DNA of 64,000 bases from contig BCJX01000013.1 in NCBI GenBank assembly GCA_001600415.1, positions 1 through 64,000 on the forward strand, given 5' to 3'. Of this stretch, positions 46,695 through 57,682 are shown one piece after another. A program made the position numbers and the translations under genes. The DNA is from Pascua guehoae (lineage: Eukaryota > Basidiomycota > Tremellomycetes > Trichosporonales > Trichosporonaceae). The notes beneath the pieces were generated by a model. It ran no database searches. It was not told the DNA's origin and saw only the letters and a program-made list of their open reading frames with translations. The number at the start of each line of letters is the position of its first letter. Positions within the stretch are counted from its first letter, which is position 1.

Positions 46695-48652
46695 TTACAC
46701 AACAGCGTCAAACACACGCCGCGCCAAAGACTTGGGTGGGACCTTCACCTCGACCACTTCGTCCACACCCGCGATACACTCGGTATACCTCATGTCTTCG
46801 ACCGGCACGACGGGGCTACGTGTCCAGACCTTGTGGCCAAAGTAGACGCATGGGTAGAGAATGATTGGGAGGTAGGTTGTGATAAACACGCCCGTGTCCC
46901 ACGAGTCTTTGAGGAAGACGCTCCAGCCAGAGAAGCTACCATGTCAGTTGGGACCTAGTGTGGTGCGGAACAGGCGCAATGAGTCGAAGCACCGGCCTCT
47001 ACTCGGACTCACAAGAGAATGATGGTGATGAAAAAGAGCGAGTACTTTGCCCCCATCGACCGTCGATTCAATACGTGGCTGTACGGCAGCTCGTGTTGCT
47101 GGACGCCCTGGGCACGAAGCCCACGTTCGAAACGGACATGCGTAACACACACACTCCACCACATGAGCAGGCCGCCCGCACTACCAAGGGTCGCAAGGTA
47201 CCCGAATGCGACGCCGGCTGTACTCCCGAGCGACATGAACGCCAGTGTCCCAAAAAGGGCGCACGTGCAGATTGCAATGTAGGGCACTCCGCGACGGTCG
47301 GTATGGCCAAAGATGCGCGGGGCATGGCCGCGGATGGCGAGGCCGTGTAGTGCGCGTGAGCTTGTGAACAGTTCGGAATTGGCGGCGCTCAGCCCCGACG
47401 CGAGCAGACCTGCATTCACGACGGCCGGTAAACCCTTGATGCCCGCCCGCTCGATTGCGATCACGAATGGCGATGCGAGAGCAGAACCGGCGTTGAGCGC
47501 GAGGCGCGGGTCGTCGGACCGCACTGTGAGGCCAATGACAAACACTCCGCCGATGTAGAACAGCAAGATGCGAATGTACACGTTCTTGATTGCGCGGGGG
47601 ACGTTGCGGCGCGGGTCGCGTGTCTCGCCCGCGGCAATGGCGACAATCTCCGTGCCAATGTAAGAGAAGGCGGCACGGGTCAACGTCGCCCAGAAGCCGA
47701 GAAAGCGGCCGAGCGAACCCGCAATGCCAGCAAACTGGACAAAGGGCCCTGGGTCGCGCCAGTAGCGGAAACCGATGACCTCGTGCGACGGGCCGCCGCC
47801 GGCAGAAATGACAATCGAGCAGATGATAAGCCCGACAATGAGGAAGATTTTGATATACGACAGCCAGAATTCAGTCTCGCCGTACGCCGCCGAGCCGAGC
47901 AGGTTGATGCACACGGCGGCGACGAGGAAGATTGTGATCCACACGGCGTTGCTAACTGTCGTGTTCCACAGGTTGATGAGCACCGAGATGGCGCTCAGCT
48001 CGGAAGGCAGAAAGATGGTCCATGTGTACCAGTAAAACCAGCCGACAGTGAACGACAGCGACTCGTCCACGTACCGACCGGCGAGACTGATGGCTCCGCC
48101 TGGAAACGGCGACGACGACACCATTTCACCGAGACAGATCTGTGCGTCAGCTGGGTCATACGACGCGGGGCTCAGTTGGGTTCTCCGTGGTTGGCAAACC
48201 AGGAAGTCAGCGAGCATGGTGACCAATGAACATGTGATGGACTTGTACTAGGCAATACTCACCATGACACAATAGCACACGCTACCCATGAGCATGAAGG
48301 CGAGGAGGATACCGAGCGGCCCGCCTTCAGACAGGGCCGATCCCGTATAGAGAAACAAGCCCGTGCCCCTATGGTCGAGTCAGCCCACACATCGGCTTTG
48401 CAAGGTCAAAGCATAAGCGCGCAAGTGCTGATGCTCGGTACCTCCACAAACTACTCACAAGACACCACCGAGAGAGATCATGGTCAGGTGCCGGCTCTTG
48501 AGACCACGGTTCAGTTCCACCTCATCGCCGGCGGCAACAGGCGTCGTGTTGTGTAGCTCCTTTGCGGACGTTTCAGCCGACTTCTCGTAGTCTACAGCTG
48601 TCACGGTCAAGCCCACATCCGTCTTGTCCCCGGCATCGCCTTTGGAGCTCAT
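46695..48652 (-). CDS. Amino-acid permease (APC superfamily, yeast amino-acid transporter type)
   Basis: Four exons (48652-48459, 48368-48263, 48139-47013, 46935-46695) give 555 residues. Introns are 90, 123 and 77 nt, longer than the local norm. Signatures are RGLKSRHLTMISLGGVLGTG leading into helix 1, ICLGEMVSSSPFPGGAISLA (the YAT-family GEM...P..G motif), FSYIGTEIVAIAAGETRDPR and LSAANSELFTSSRALHGLA. About 12 membrane segments are present, with hydrophilic cytosolic ends. It imports amino acids or related compounds with protons at the plasma membrane. It lies between two Zn2Cys6 regulators and could supply or recover a nitrogen-containing substrate of the cluster. Confidence 0.93.
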
Positions 48653-49649
48653 AGTGAGGATTGGCCTTGCGGTTCACCCAGGTGGACTGGTATGATGGGG
48701 CTGCTGGTAGCCTGGATTGCGTGGGGTTTGAAGGAGAGTCGCGGGGGAAGGAGAGAGCAGTAGCAGTAAGTGTTTTCAGTGGGGATACCCGTGGGCGATA
48801 TGTTACCTTGCCTCTCATCAAAAGCAGTTTCTCTTTTATGTTGCCGAGGCCAACATCTGGGCGAATGCAGGAGCGCGCGTAGCACCCTGAGCCTTATCGT
48901 TCTCTTTTTTTCCTGCGCAGTGTTCGCTGATACTCGAGTTGCCAATGAACGGAATGTCGTGTGCCCGCGGCGGCGGTAAATTCCAGCTCCGAGTAGTGGG
49001 TGGAGCGGCGTACTCCGGACGAAGATGACAGTGCGCCGTACATTAGCCGCCACCAAAGTTTAGGCGCATCCGCGCGCGAGTTTAGCGATAAAGGTGCATC
49101 ATTGGCGCGCGGATAGCGGGACGCGCCTTGCGCCTGTGGATATCGAGGATATAGAAGCGCGTATCCTGGAGCTTTGTCTCCTGTTGCCAAACTCCGCCAA
49201 GCGACACAGCCAATGAGACATGACTCCACCGAATCCAGAGCTTCGGCGCTGTCCCGTCTCTCGTCTCGAGTTGCCGCTATCCCCAAGACCCTCATCTTGG
49301 GCACTACCTCTGCCAATGCAACAGGGCAAGCCCCCTGACTTAAGGCCAAAGAATGTGGCCAGCAACATTACTGATACCCCCAATGGCACGATATGGTATA
49401 CAACTGGAATTCTGTTCGCTGTACCCAAACCCAGGTGCCTCCATGGTGGCTTGCACACCGTCTTGAGAGCATAACTAACCCTACCGGCTGAGCTCTACTG
49501 CGTCTGCAGCGTCCATTAGTAATTGATCAGGATCGTCAAACGCGCCCATTGACGTAATCTCTCTCTTCCTGTTGGACGACCCCGATTGGGCGGTCTGATA
49601 CCACAAAAGTCGTTCATGCATGAAGCCTGGCTTCCAGCGCTCTGCATAC
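48653..49649. other. Intergenic, about 1 kb, no supported gene
   Basis: It contains the promoter of the amino-acid permease (near 48.65-49.0 kb on the minus strand). Frames up to 150 codons on the minus strand have no domain. Nothing else is recognised. Confidence 0.5.
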
Positions 49650-52083
49650 CTACGTACCCTGCTGTCCCAACGCATCCATTCCCAAATCAATGTCGGCTGG
49701 CCAGTCTGGTATCCACCCAATGTTGGACATGAGAGCATCCAGGTCGACCGCATCGCCCACCTCCATCGTTTGCGCCGGGACGTGCTCATTGCTACTGCCG
49801 TCATGGTCAAACGTGAGATGACCAATGCTGCCATTGAGCCATGTATTCCACTCTGCGTCGCTGTCGGGAGGAAGAAAGTCGAGGGCGACAGGGAAACTTT
49901 CTGCCACTAAGACGTCAGTGGCAGCAGAGGTCGTCGATGCAGCTGCAGGAGCCTGGACCGGCAACGTCTGGTTCAGAGCAGGTTGCCCAGTTTGTAGTCC
50001 GGTGATATTGGTAACGATTCGGCCGGCGAGCACATCAAACGCCCGACTAATGCCACGCGCAAACGGCCATCCTGTGGTCAGCCCAATCGGGGACACTGTA
50101 CTCACCTCGGCAAAACGACCCAACAACGGCTTGACAGCGCCCAACCGCTGCAGCGACCGAGTCGCGCCATTCTGGATCGAGCATGGCCTCTGGGCTGGTC
50201 CTGGAGGTGAGAAGCAGCGAATAAAGCAGTGTTGTTCCCAAGGTCACTGCGTGGTATAAATGATAATAGTTCTGAGGTAAGCCCAATACACCCGACCACT
50301 CACGTCAACCCATTTCCGCTGCTCGTAAAGACTCATCCCGATCGACAACCCGGTCGACGCAGAGTCCTTGAGGATCGCAAGATGTTCGGCGGGAAGGTGT
50401 GTAAACGCACGAGGACGGTACAAGTTGGCGCGGATGGTGTGGTAGTAGAGATCAAAGTATCCGTCACGGCTCGTGTGTCTCGGGGGCGCGGGCCGAGGCC
50501 TGTCGTCATACCACTCATCGAGCCGCGCCTGGAGAACGATCCTGTCCTCGATGCTGGGATCTGGTCCATGAACGTAGGTGTTTACCGCCCAAAATAGACG
50601 ACGCATTGCAATGTTGTGGCGGTAGAACGCGATCGGATCCTGGGATAAGAACAAGAAGAGAGATGATCATACTCACAATACCTTCCGCAAGGCTGCCAAT
50701 CGCGTCGAGGCTTGTCGGTACGCTGACAGTAATGTCCTTGTCGAGAAGTAAGACCGGAGTCGAGAGGACTCCGGCCACTGCTGTCAGCTACAGCTCAGAG
50801 CATACACTCACGGGCCCTTTCCTGTGCATAGATGGCCCAGAAGAGTATCCTGCGACGGTCCTTCTCCTCCTCGGCAAGATCGGCTGGTGCTTCCATGTGT
50901 AGACCAAACTCCAAAGAAAGCTCGGATATGATCAGGCAGAGCTGGACATTATCGGGCCCACCAGAGTCAAACACTGACCAAAATGACAGGAGGAAGAGCG
51001 ACGAGACGCACGTCTGCTATCAGCGCGGCAAGGCAGCAGCTACTCACCACTCCGGGTTCGGTCTGTAGCACTGTACCCAAGCACGACAGAGCGCGGTTCC
51101 GGAGGAGCGACGTGTCGATCCTCTCGCCATTAATCCGTCGTGCGAGCCACACAAACCCAAGGGCAAAGACTAGGAAGAGTGTGTAGGTCTGAAGCGGAGT
51201 CGCTCGATCGTCGGGATTGCCACGGCCGTCATTGTGCGGCTGGTAAATGTACTCGAGGCTACAGTCAGAATAACAATAGGGGAGCCAACTCACTTGCTCA
51301 AGAGATCGCTAAGACGAAAGATGGGGTACATTGCGTTGCTCTCCACAAACACTTTTGCTACCTGAACAGCCAGCTCGTACGGTGGCCATGAAGCGACGTT
51401 GGTCGTATCTGCATTAAGGTTGTCTGCGTCTCCGTCGTCGCTGCCTCCTATCTGCGAGTGCATAAAGCTTACGACAGAGGGCTGTTTTGGGATGGTCCAG
51501 GTGAGGTCGACGTTGAGAAGACGTTGTGCTACCGACGCGACGAGTGCAGGTGACATGGGCGCAGATCCGGTCCCTGCAACGAGGGGCGGTGGAGCGAGCA
51601 CGGGTGGTGGTGAAGACTCGGTGTCGGATGCCACACGCACAAGAGATGTGGACGCCACGTGTGTGGAAATCTCGTCTACAGATAAAGAGTTTATGCTGGA
51701 GATCTCTGGCAACCGCGACTGGATGAGCTCCTCCAATGCCTTGATCCGCTGGTCCTTTTCTTCCAGCGACTTGAGCAGGTTGGTAAGAAAGCTGCAGTCA
51801 GCCGAGGTGGGTTCAGTGACCACCCACTTTGGATGCGACCGGTCCGTAATCTTGATATCAAAGACACATTCAATCTTGCGTCTCTCGCACATGCTGCAGC
51901 TCGGCCGCTTTCTGTCGCACTGGGGTCAGTAGGGGACCAAAGGCACCAACTCACTTTCCTCTTGCGCTGCTGGCACGCTTGGCATGCTTGGGGTTTCGCC
52001 ACGTTGGCTTGGTTGGCGAGTCGCAGGTTACCATCCTGCCTAGGTTCTAGCTTTCGGACAATGTAGTCTGGGACAGACGGCAT
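49650..52083 (-). CDS. Zn2Cys6 fungal transcription factor with coiled coil
   Basis: Eight exons (52083-51955, 51919-51294, 51258-51048, 51013-50812, 50777-50677, 50639-50304, 50271-50106, 50071-49650) give 730 residues. Introns are 32-37 nt, all in phase. The zinc cluster is C34-x2-C37-x6-C44-x6-C51-x2-C54-x6-C61. A leucine-rich coiled coil follows (LLKSLEEKDQRIKALEELIQ), the usual dimerisation element. The fungal-specific TF region includes FVESNAMYPIFRLSDLL, SLFLLSFWSVFDSGGPDNVQ and RRRILFWAIYAQERAL. The last 140 residues are acidic and Ala/Asp-rich, consistent with an activation region. It is the third regulator of the putative catabolic cluster. Confidence 0.92.
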
Positions 52084-52414
52084 GAGGAAGAGTGAAAGAG
52101 TAGACTCGAGGTTGATTGCTGGTGGGGTCTTCGGGATGTAGGTACCGGCCCCATGGGGGCGGACGGTGTGCAGCGGGGCCGCTCGGCTATATCCGAAGAG
52201 GGTTTATCAAGTGGTATTTAATGACGTGTACTAGAAGTTTGTTCCCTTCCGTCCCGACGCGCGTGCTTTCTTGACGCGCTTGACGTGCCTCGAGTCTTCA
52301 ACAACGCGTCAAAGGGGCCTCGACACCCCAATCGCCTGTCCAACTGCTTTCGAAACACATATCGCTCTGCTGCCATACCGCCCTTTCAGACATCACAGCA
52401 AGCCGCGCTCGATC

Positions 52415-53770
52415 ATGACCAAGAACCCCCGCGAGTCGACGCCCGACGAGCCCGCTGCTAAGCGGCAGCGTACAGAGATGCACCCCCCACCCCCCGCCAT
52501 CTCGACACTGGTCGAATCCACCAACTTTCTTGAGCGCGTCAGCACCCACCTTGCCGACACTGGCGCTCTCGGCACACTTGCGTCGCTCCTCCGTACCTCG
52601 ACACGAGCATACAAGGTGGCTGGACCAATACTCTATCGCCGCATCGTCATTTGCGGAACCAACAACTTCCGCAAACTCATGGCTGGCATCCCCCTGGGCG
52701 AGGATACCGATCCAGACGATTACTACGATACCGATTCCGACGTGGGCTTCTACAACCGCCGCTCGAACGCGGGCTCGAACACCGACTCTGATGACTCCGA
52801 CGCGGACGATGGCTTCCTCGCCGATCCGAACCTGCCTGCTATCCGACCAACCATGGACGGTGACTCGGAGCCATCGGAGCTACACTCCCGGTGGCCTGAC
52901 AAGTTTTCGACGTGTCGCAAGCTTAAGCTTTTCGCCAAAACCGTCACTCTTATCGTCGAGGACGTCCCTGACGCACAACTCACGAGAAGGATCTGTTCTG
53001 GCCTTGGGTTGCATTACCCAACCCGTGTTTGGGCTTCGATGGACAGCCACGAATACGATTTCCGTAACCGCAACGCCCCAACCATTGGTCGTATCCACAG
53101 AATGCTGAGGCGCGGCGAAGAGGACCGCGTTACAAAGTGGCCAAAGCTGTGGCCGTCTGTCCGCAACCTCCGGCTCTCGGACCGCGCCATCGACCAGTTT
53201 GCCCAAGCCGAAGTTGACCAACCTTGCATTCAGGAGGATAACCATGCCCATCCCCTCATGTCCCTCCTGGTTCGCGAGGCGCAAAAGGTGCACTACTTGT
53301 GTGTCGACATGCCCGATTATGATATCCCTTCGACCAAGCACATCCGCGCAATTCAAAACATCATGTGGCTCTCGGCCGCATGCTTCATGCCTTGGACCAT
53401 CTACACGTGTTGCTTGCACAACATTTGCCCCAGTGTAGACCTACCGGCCATCCGCGCATACACTCTCCGCGTCTTTTTCGACCCCAACATTCGTGGAGCA
53501 ACAGCCGCACGGATGGCCGACGCATGCGAGTCGCTCCTGTACGAAAAGCGCCGCAGACCCGACAAAATCGAGCTCATTCACGTACCCGACCAGCGAAAGC
53601 GCAATCGTCTGGTGCGACTTATCGATGACATCGAGAATCCGTTGCCAAGAATTATCCACCGGACGACGTGTATGCGCGCAACGTGCCCGTTGTCGTGCCG
53701 AAGTGGAAGGAGGTGGTGCCCTGCAATGTTTGTAATGTCGGTACGGCCAAGTATGTGTAGGGCGGGGTGA
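52415..53770 (+). CDS. F-box-like protein with a 3' frameshift
   Basis: One exon from ATG 52415 runs to the TGA at 53770 (451 residues). After a Pro/Lys/Arg-rich N-terminus, residues ~28-80 (LVESTNFLERVSTHLADTGA, LRTSTRAYKVAGPILYRRIV) resemble the degenerate F-box of fungal proteins. An acidic Asp/Ser stretch follows, then about 250 residues without a known domain. Near 53,652 the frame loses coding character. Shifting by one base from NPLP gives NYPPDDVYARNVPVVVPKWK and a natural end at TAG 53,758-53,760. A one-base deletion or sequencing error is the simplest reason. F-box proteins recruit targets to SCF ubiquitin ligases; the partner here is unknown. Confidence 0.7.
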   Translation: MTKNPRESTPDEPAAKRQRTEMHPPPPAISTLVESTNFLERVSTHLADTGALGTLASLLRTSTRAYKVAGPILYRRIVICGTNNFRKLMAGIPLGEDTDPDDYYDTDSDVGFYNRRSNAGSNTDSDDSDADDGFLADPNLPAIRPTMDGDSEPSELHSRWPDKFSTCRKLKLFAKTVTLIVEDVPDAQLTRRICSGLGLHYPTRVWASMDSHEYDFRNRNAPTIGRIHRMLRRGEEDRVTKWPKLWPSVRNLRLSDRAIDQFAQAEVDQPCIQEDNHAHPLMSLLVREAQKVHYLCVDMPDYDIPSTKHIRAIQNIMWLSAACFMPWTIYTCCLHNICPSVDLPAIRAYTLRVFFDPNIRGATAARMADACESLLYEKRRRPDKIELIHVPDQRKRNRLVRLIDDIENPLPRIIHRTTCMRATCPLSCRSGRRWCPAMFVMSVRPSMCRAG

Positions 53771-55274
53771 GGGGGGGCTGCGGGTAGTATCGTTTGCTGG
53801 AGACACGATTGCACTGCTTTTTGACATGGCAACGACAATCATCCACGCCATAATTGTAAAGCCAACACACCTGGACAACTGGCAAGAAGGCCTCGTTGAC
53901 GCGACTTTCACAAGCAGAGTAATTGGTATGTTGGCAGTCGGTGCGTCGCTACAGTAATTGGCTGTCGAAGGGCTGAAACAAGGGTTCAATGCCAGCGCCG
54001 CGTGAACAAGAGAGACTGACTTCGTGAGGTCACGGCTGCCGTGACAAAGTGTAGCCACATTCCGCCCAACTGTAGCCTGTTCTCGTTTAACTGAAACAGC
54101 CACCAAAGACTGGGTATGCGAGGCCCTCAACAGGCACGTCAGAGCGACCGGGGAACTTTAGAACGGTCCAATGGTAGAGACTTGATAGCCAGAACCGATC
54201 TGATAAATCACGGACCTTGCAGGCGCCTCATTCAGGTAACGGGTCTCTACACCGCCACGAGTACCACCGAGCTGTCACTACACGCCACAGGCGGACAGGC
54301 GGGCCCTCCTTTGCGCCTTTGACACACAGATCCCCACCAAGGCGCCAAGCCCACTTCTTGGCCCAGCATGCCGGCAGCTTGAGACGCGAGAACATGAGAA
54401 CATTGGCACAGCCGACGGGCGGCTAGACGAGCTGACGAGCTGGGCTCCATTAATCCGTGGGCTGTGTGACGTATTGTGCGAGCTGGGCTGGCCACATGGC
54501 GTGACAGGGCGCGAGGAACACAAGACTAGAACAAGCATCGCCTCCTTGGGAAACCATATAGATCTTCTCGACGCATTGCCTTCTTGGCAGCTTGGAAGCT
54601 TGGAAGGTTTACTCGGCGGATGGATGTCATTGGTCGATGGAATAGACTTCTCGAAACAGATCTGGGTCAATGCCGCGCATGGGATCGAGATCTGACCCTC
54701 GGTGCCTGGAATTGGCGTCGGTTCGTCATGTGCACCAGTACGAGCACCAAACGCCACACTGAAATGTATTGTAGGTGCTGTACTGCATATTGGACACAAC
54801 CTTCCAGTCTCTCCCACTTTCTCACACTCACAGCCGGCACATGCGCGCGCACAGCCCCAGGACGTGCGAGTCGAGTTATTGGGGCATGCTTGCAACACGA
54901 GTGCAATCGACAACGATCGTGCCCACAGCCGGAATCCATTCCACACTCACCATACTCCCCATTCCCGTCCGATGCTTCCCGCATTCCGCGGTTTCAAAGA
55001 GCTCACCTCACGTCTACTCACTACTGGTTACTACTCGAGCAATGCGGTGTCGAGAGACAGATGGACAGGTCCGCTAATCCGATCCTCAGACGGCTTGGCA
55101 CATTCAGCCACTGGCGTACAGGCCACCCATCTGCTCGGCCCCCTCGTGTACAGGTCTGGACCAGATTCACATACACTGCGCCATAACCGAAGGATTCGCA
55201 GACAGTGGCATGCGGGGCGGCAAGAGCCATAGCGTATAATAACCACCCACTGGGGCTGACATCTGACTTGTTCA
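53771..55274. other. 1.5 kb without a supported gene
   Basis: Frames on both strands reach 200-220 codons (54,278-54,946 minus; 54,584-55,186 plus) but overlap each other, lack domains and show chance-like composition. The final 200 bases are the promoter of the calpain-like gene. No RNA gene is recognised. Confidence 0.5.
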
Positions 55275-57368
55275 ATGCTCCTCGACACCTCTCCGATGCG
55301 CTGGTCACTCTCATTCCTCGTCATCGCCCAACTGGCCTCTGCGGCTGTCGTGCCCAGCACCGGCAAGGACAACGATGTAGCTCGGCGGACCAACTGGGAC
55401 GGTGAGGAGGCCTCTGGCGTGGATCACGTGCTAATGGTAGACAAAGACTGGGGTTCTCAGGGCGGTCCCGGTAGTGGCCACTATGGCAAGCATGGCGACA
55501 AGCATGGCGACAAGCATGATGGCAAGGACGACGGCAAGCATGATGGCAAGCATGATGGCAAGCATGATGGCAAGCATGATGGCAAGAATGATGGCAAGCA
55601 TGGCGGCAAGCACGACGGCGACGACGGCAAGCATGGCGGCGACCGCAAGCACGATGGCAAAGGCGACGGCAAGCATGACGGCAAAGGCGACGGCAAAGGC
55701 GACGGGAAAGGCGACGGCAAAGGCGACGGCAAGCACGACGGCAAGCCCGGTGGCAAGGGCGATTGCAAGCATGATGGCAAACACGGGGACCGCTGTGGCA
55801 ACGATGGCAAGCCTGGCGGCAAGCCCGGTGGCAAGGGCGATTGCAAGGACGGGGGAAAACATGGCCCGCACCGGGGCGACTGTGGCGACGACGGCAATGG
55901 CGGTGGTGGCAAGGACCCGGTCTGCGACGACGCCAAGTGCATCCTCATCCACGACACTGTGATCCCCCACACAACGTTCCCTCTCTACCGCGACAACGGC
56001 ACGCTTGAGTGGATCGTGGGCAACGGCACTGTCCCCATCGGCAACTTCACCGCCCCGCTGCTCAACCGCACACTGCCGGCCAACGTCACTGGTGAGCTCC
56101 CGGCCACCTTCTTTGGCCGAAACGGGACGTTTGGCCCTCTGCAGGGCACCAACCAGCACGCACTTCCGTTCCGTCACACTCGAGTCAGTGCATTTGCCCT
56201 CAACCGCACTGTACCTGCCCCGCCGCCTCCGTCGTTTGCCGGCAACCCAAACATCAACCCCGACGTCCCCGTCGTCAACGAAGACCCCACCCTCGCGTGC
56301 GAGTATGCCTACGAGCACGTGCTCGGCGGTGATGGTTCCCCCTCGCGCGGCGCCCTGTGGGCACTCGAAGGCTACGTCGACCTCGTGGCCGCCGACGTCC
56401 AGCAGGGCGGCATCGGCAACTGCGGCATGGGCGCGAGTGTCATGGCAATGGCCCAAGGCGGCTGGACACCCTACCTCAAGCGCATGTTTACCCGCTCGGC
56501 CGACAACACGTTTACTGCCACGTTCCAAAAGGACGGCACCACGCACTCGATTGTCATTGACGACCAGCTTCCGGTCCTCCAGAATGCCAACCCCCTGTGC
56601 TGGCCGTACCCGGGGTACCAGCCCGTCCTCGATGCAGTCATTGGCGACGACGGTCGTTATACTGGTGTCCCCACGCCCGTCTTCTTCATGCCCCTCTTTG
56701 AAAAGGCGTTTGCAAAGTTCCTCGACACGGTTGCGCCCGACTGGAAGTCTGCCGAGGGCTCGCCGCCAGGCTACGACGGCCTCGAGGGCGTGCGTCCAGA
56801 CTATGTCCTTGCGGCGATTACGGGCGGCTCTCCGCGTGCCGTCTGGCGAGCCTCGCCCGGGTATGACGCGCCCATTCTCGTGGCAGTCATCAACTGCCTG
56901 CGGGGCACGGTTCCGTGCGCCATTGACACTGGCACGCAAGAGCTCGAGGGACTTGGCACAAAGGACTCGTACGGTGTCATTTGGCTCTCGCCCCGCTCCG
57001 ACTTGACGACGTATGACAGCGAGCTCACAAACGGCATGGTCTCGCACGACAGGCCCCACAGCGAATCCACTTGGACCGTCATTGACTTTGACCAGCTCAC
57101 CGCCGACGGCCAGCACTCGACCGTCGTCACCATGGTTGGCCTGCACGCGTACGCCCTCGACTGGACGCGCTCGACGCGGCTCCCGCTCACGGGCCTCATC
57201 GACTCGCGCATCCGCTTCCTCAACCCGTGGGGCGTCAACCCCGAGCAGGCGCTTGGAGGGACCGGAAGGGGACTCCGCCTCAACTCGCCAGAGCTCACCA
57301 TGAGCCTTCGCAGCTTCCTGACGACCATCCGCGCAGTGTACACGGTCGACTCGATGCCTGCCATCTAA
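55275..57368 (+). CDS. Secreted calpain-like cysteine protease with KHDG-repeat region
   Basis: One intronless frame of 697 residues. A signal peptide is clear (MRWSLSFLVIAQLASA); Met8 may be the true start. Residues ~70-210 are a low-complexity Lys/His/Asp/Gly repeat (KHDG, KGDG, KPGG), interrupted by a few Cys. From ~215 a domain with N-glycosylation sequons (NGT, NFT, NRT, NVT) follows. The calpain-family catalytic triad can be placed as Cys383 in QQGGIGNCGMGASVMAMAQ, His624 in VGLHAYAL and Asn650 in RFLNPWG. Calpains are normally cytosolic; a signal peptide, sequons and a His-rich metal-binding-type repeat make this an unusual extracellular form. The usual Trp after the catalytic Cys is replaced by Gly, so activity is not certain. 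Confidence 0.85.
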   Translation: MLLDTSPMRWSLSFLVIAQLASAAVVPSTGKDNDVARRTNWDGEEASGVDHVLMVDKDWGSQGGPGSGHYGKHGDKHGDKHDGKDDGKHDGKHDGKHDGKHDGKNDGKHGGKHDGDDGKHGGDRKHDGKGDGKHDGKGDGKGDGKGDGKGDGKHDGKPGGKGDCKHDGKHGDRCGNDGKPGGKPGGKGDCKDGGKHGPHRGDCGDDGNGGGGKDPVCDDAKCILIHDTVIPHTTFPLYRDNGTLEWIVGNGTVPIGNFTAPLLNRTLPANVTGELPATFFGRNGTFGPLQGTNQHALPFRHTRVSAFALNRTVPAPPPPSFAGNPNINPDVPVVNEDPTLACEYAYEHVLGGDGSPSRGALWALEGYVDLVAADVQQGGIGNCGMGASVMAMAQGGWTPYLKRMFTRSADNTFTATFQKDGTTHSIVIDDQLPVLQNANPLCWPYPGYQPVLDAVIGDDGRYTGVPTPVFFMPLFEKAFAKFLDTVAPDWKSAEGSPPGYDGLEGVRPDYVLAAITGGSPRAVWRASPGYDAPILVAVINCLRGTVPCAIDTGTQELEGLGTKDSYGVIWLSPRSDLTTYDSELTNGMVSHDRPHSESTWTVIDFDQLTADGQHSTVVTMVGLHAYALDWTRSTRLPLTGLIDSRIRFLNPWGVNPEQALGGTGRGLRLNSPELTMSLRSFLTTIRAVYTVDSMPAI
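55474..55905 (+). repeat. Coding microsatellite-like GGCAAGCATGAT (GKHD) repeats
   Basis: A 12-nt unit, GGCAAGCATGAT/GGCAAAGGCGAC, is repeated about 30 times in frame inside the calpain-like gene and encodes GKHD/GKGD units. The pattern is most regular between 55,515 and 55,600 and decays toward the 3' end, where GGCAAGCCCGGT units appear. Because the unit is a multiple of three, copy number can change without breaking the frame. Confidence 0.9.
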
Positions 57369-57682
57369 GAGCAGCAAGGGAGAAGGAGACGGAGATATGG
57401 ACTCTGAATTGAAGCAGAATTATAGTGGATACTGTTCCGAACAATGGACAATGTGCATGAACAAGATTGCTCGTCTGGGCCTGCCTTCAGCTGATGGATG
57501 CATGCAATTCTGGTGGGCCGGCGCTTCCGGGCCGGAATTTCCGGTGGGCCCCACACTCGGCGCTACTCTTCTAAAGCGCCGAGCATCAACCGCATGGCGT
57601 CGGCCTCGTTCCAATCAGCATGTACATAACCCACTTGTCCGCAGCATGACAGAACACAACCTGGACACTAGACTGTGTCTCC
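57369..57682. other. Short intergenic region
   Basis: No gene is seen. GGCGCTTCCGGGCCGGAATTTCC near 57,520 contains CCGGAAGC/CCGGAATT-like inverted elements, but nothing firm. Confidence 0.4.

Noticed and set aside
53441..54130. 229-codon minus-strand frame
   Set aside because: It overlaps the 3' part of the F-box-like gene and has a chance-like Ser/Thr/Arg composition.
54278..54946. 222-codon minus-strand frame
   Set aside because: It has no domain or splice support, and a competing plus-strand frame of similar quality covers the same DNA.
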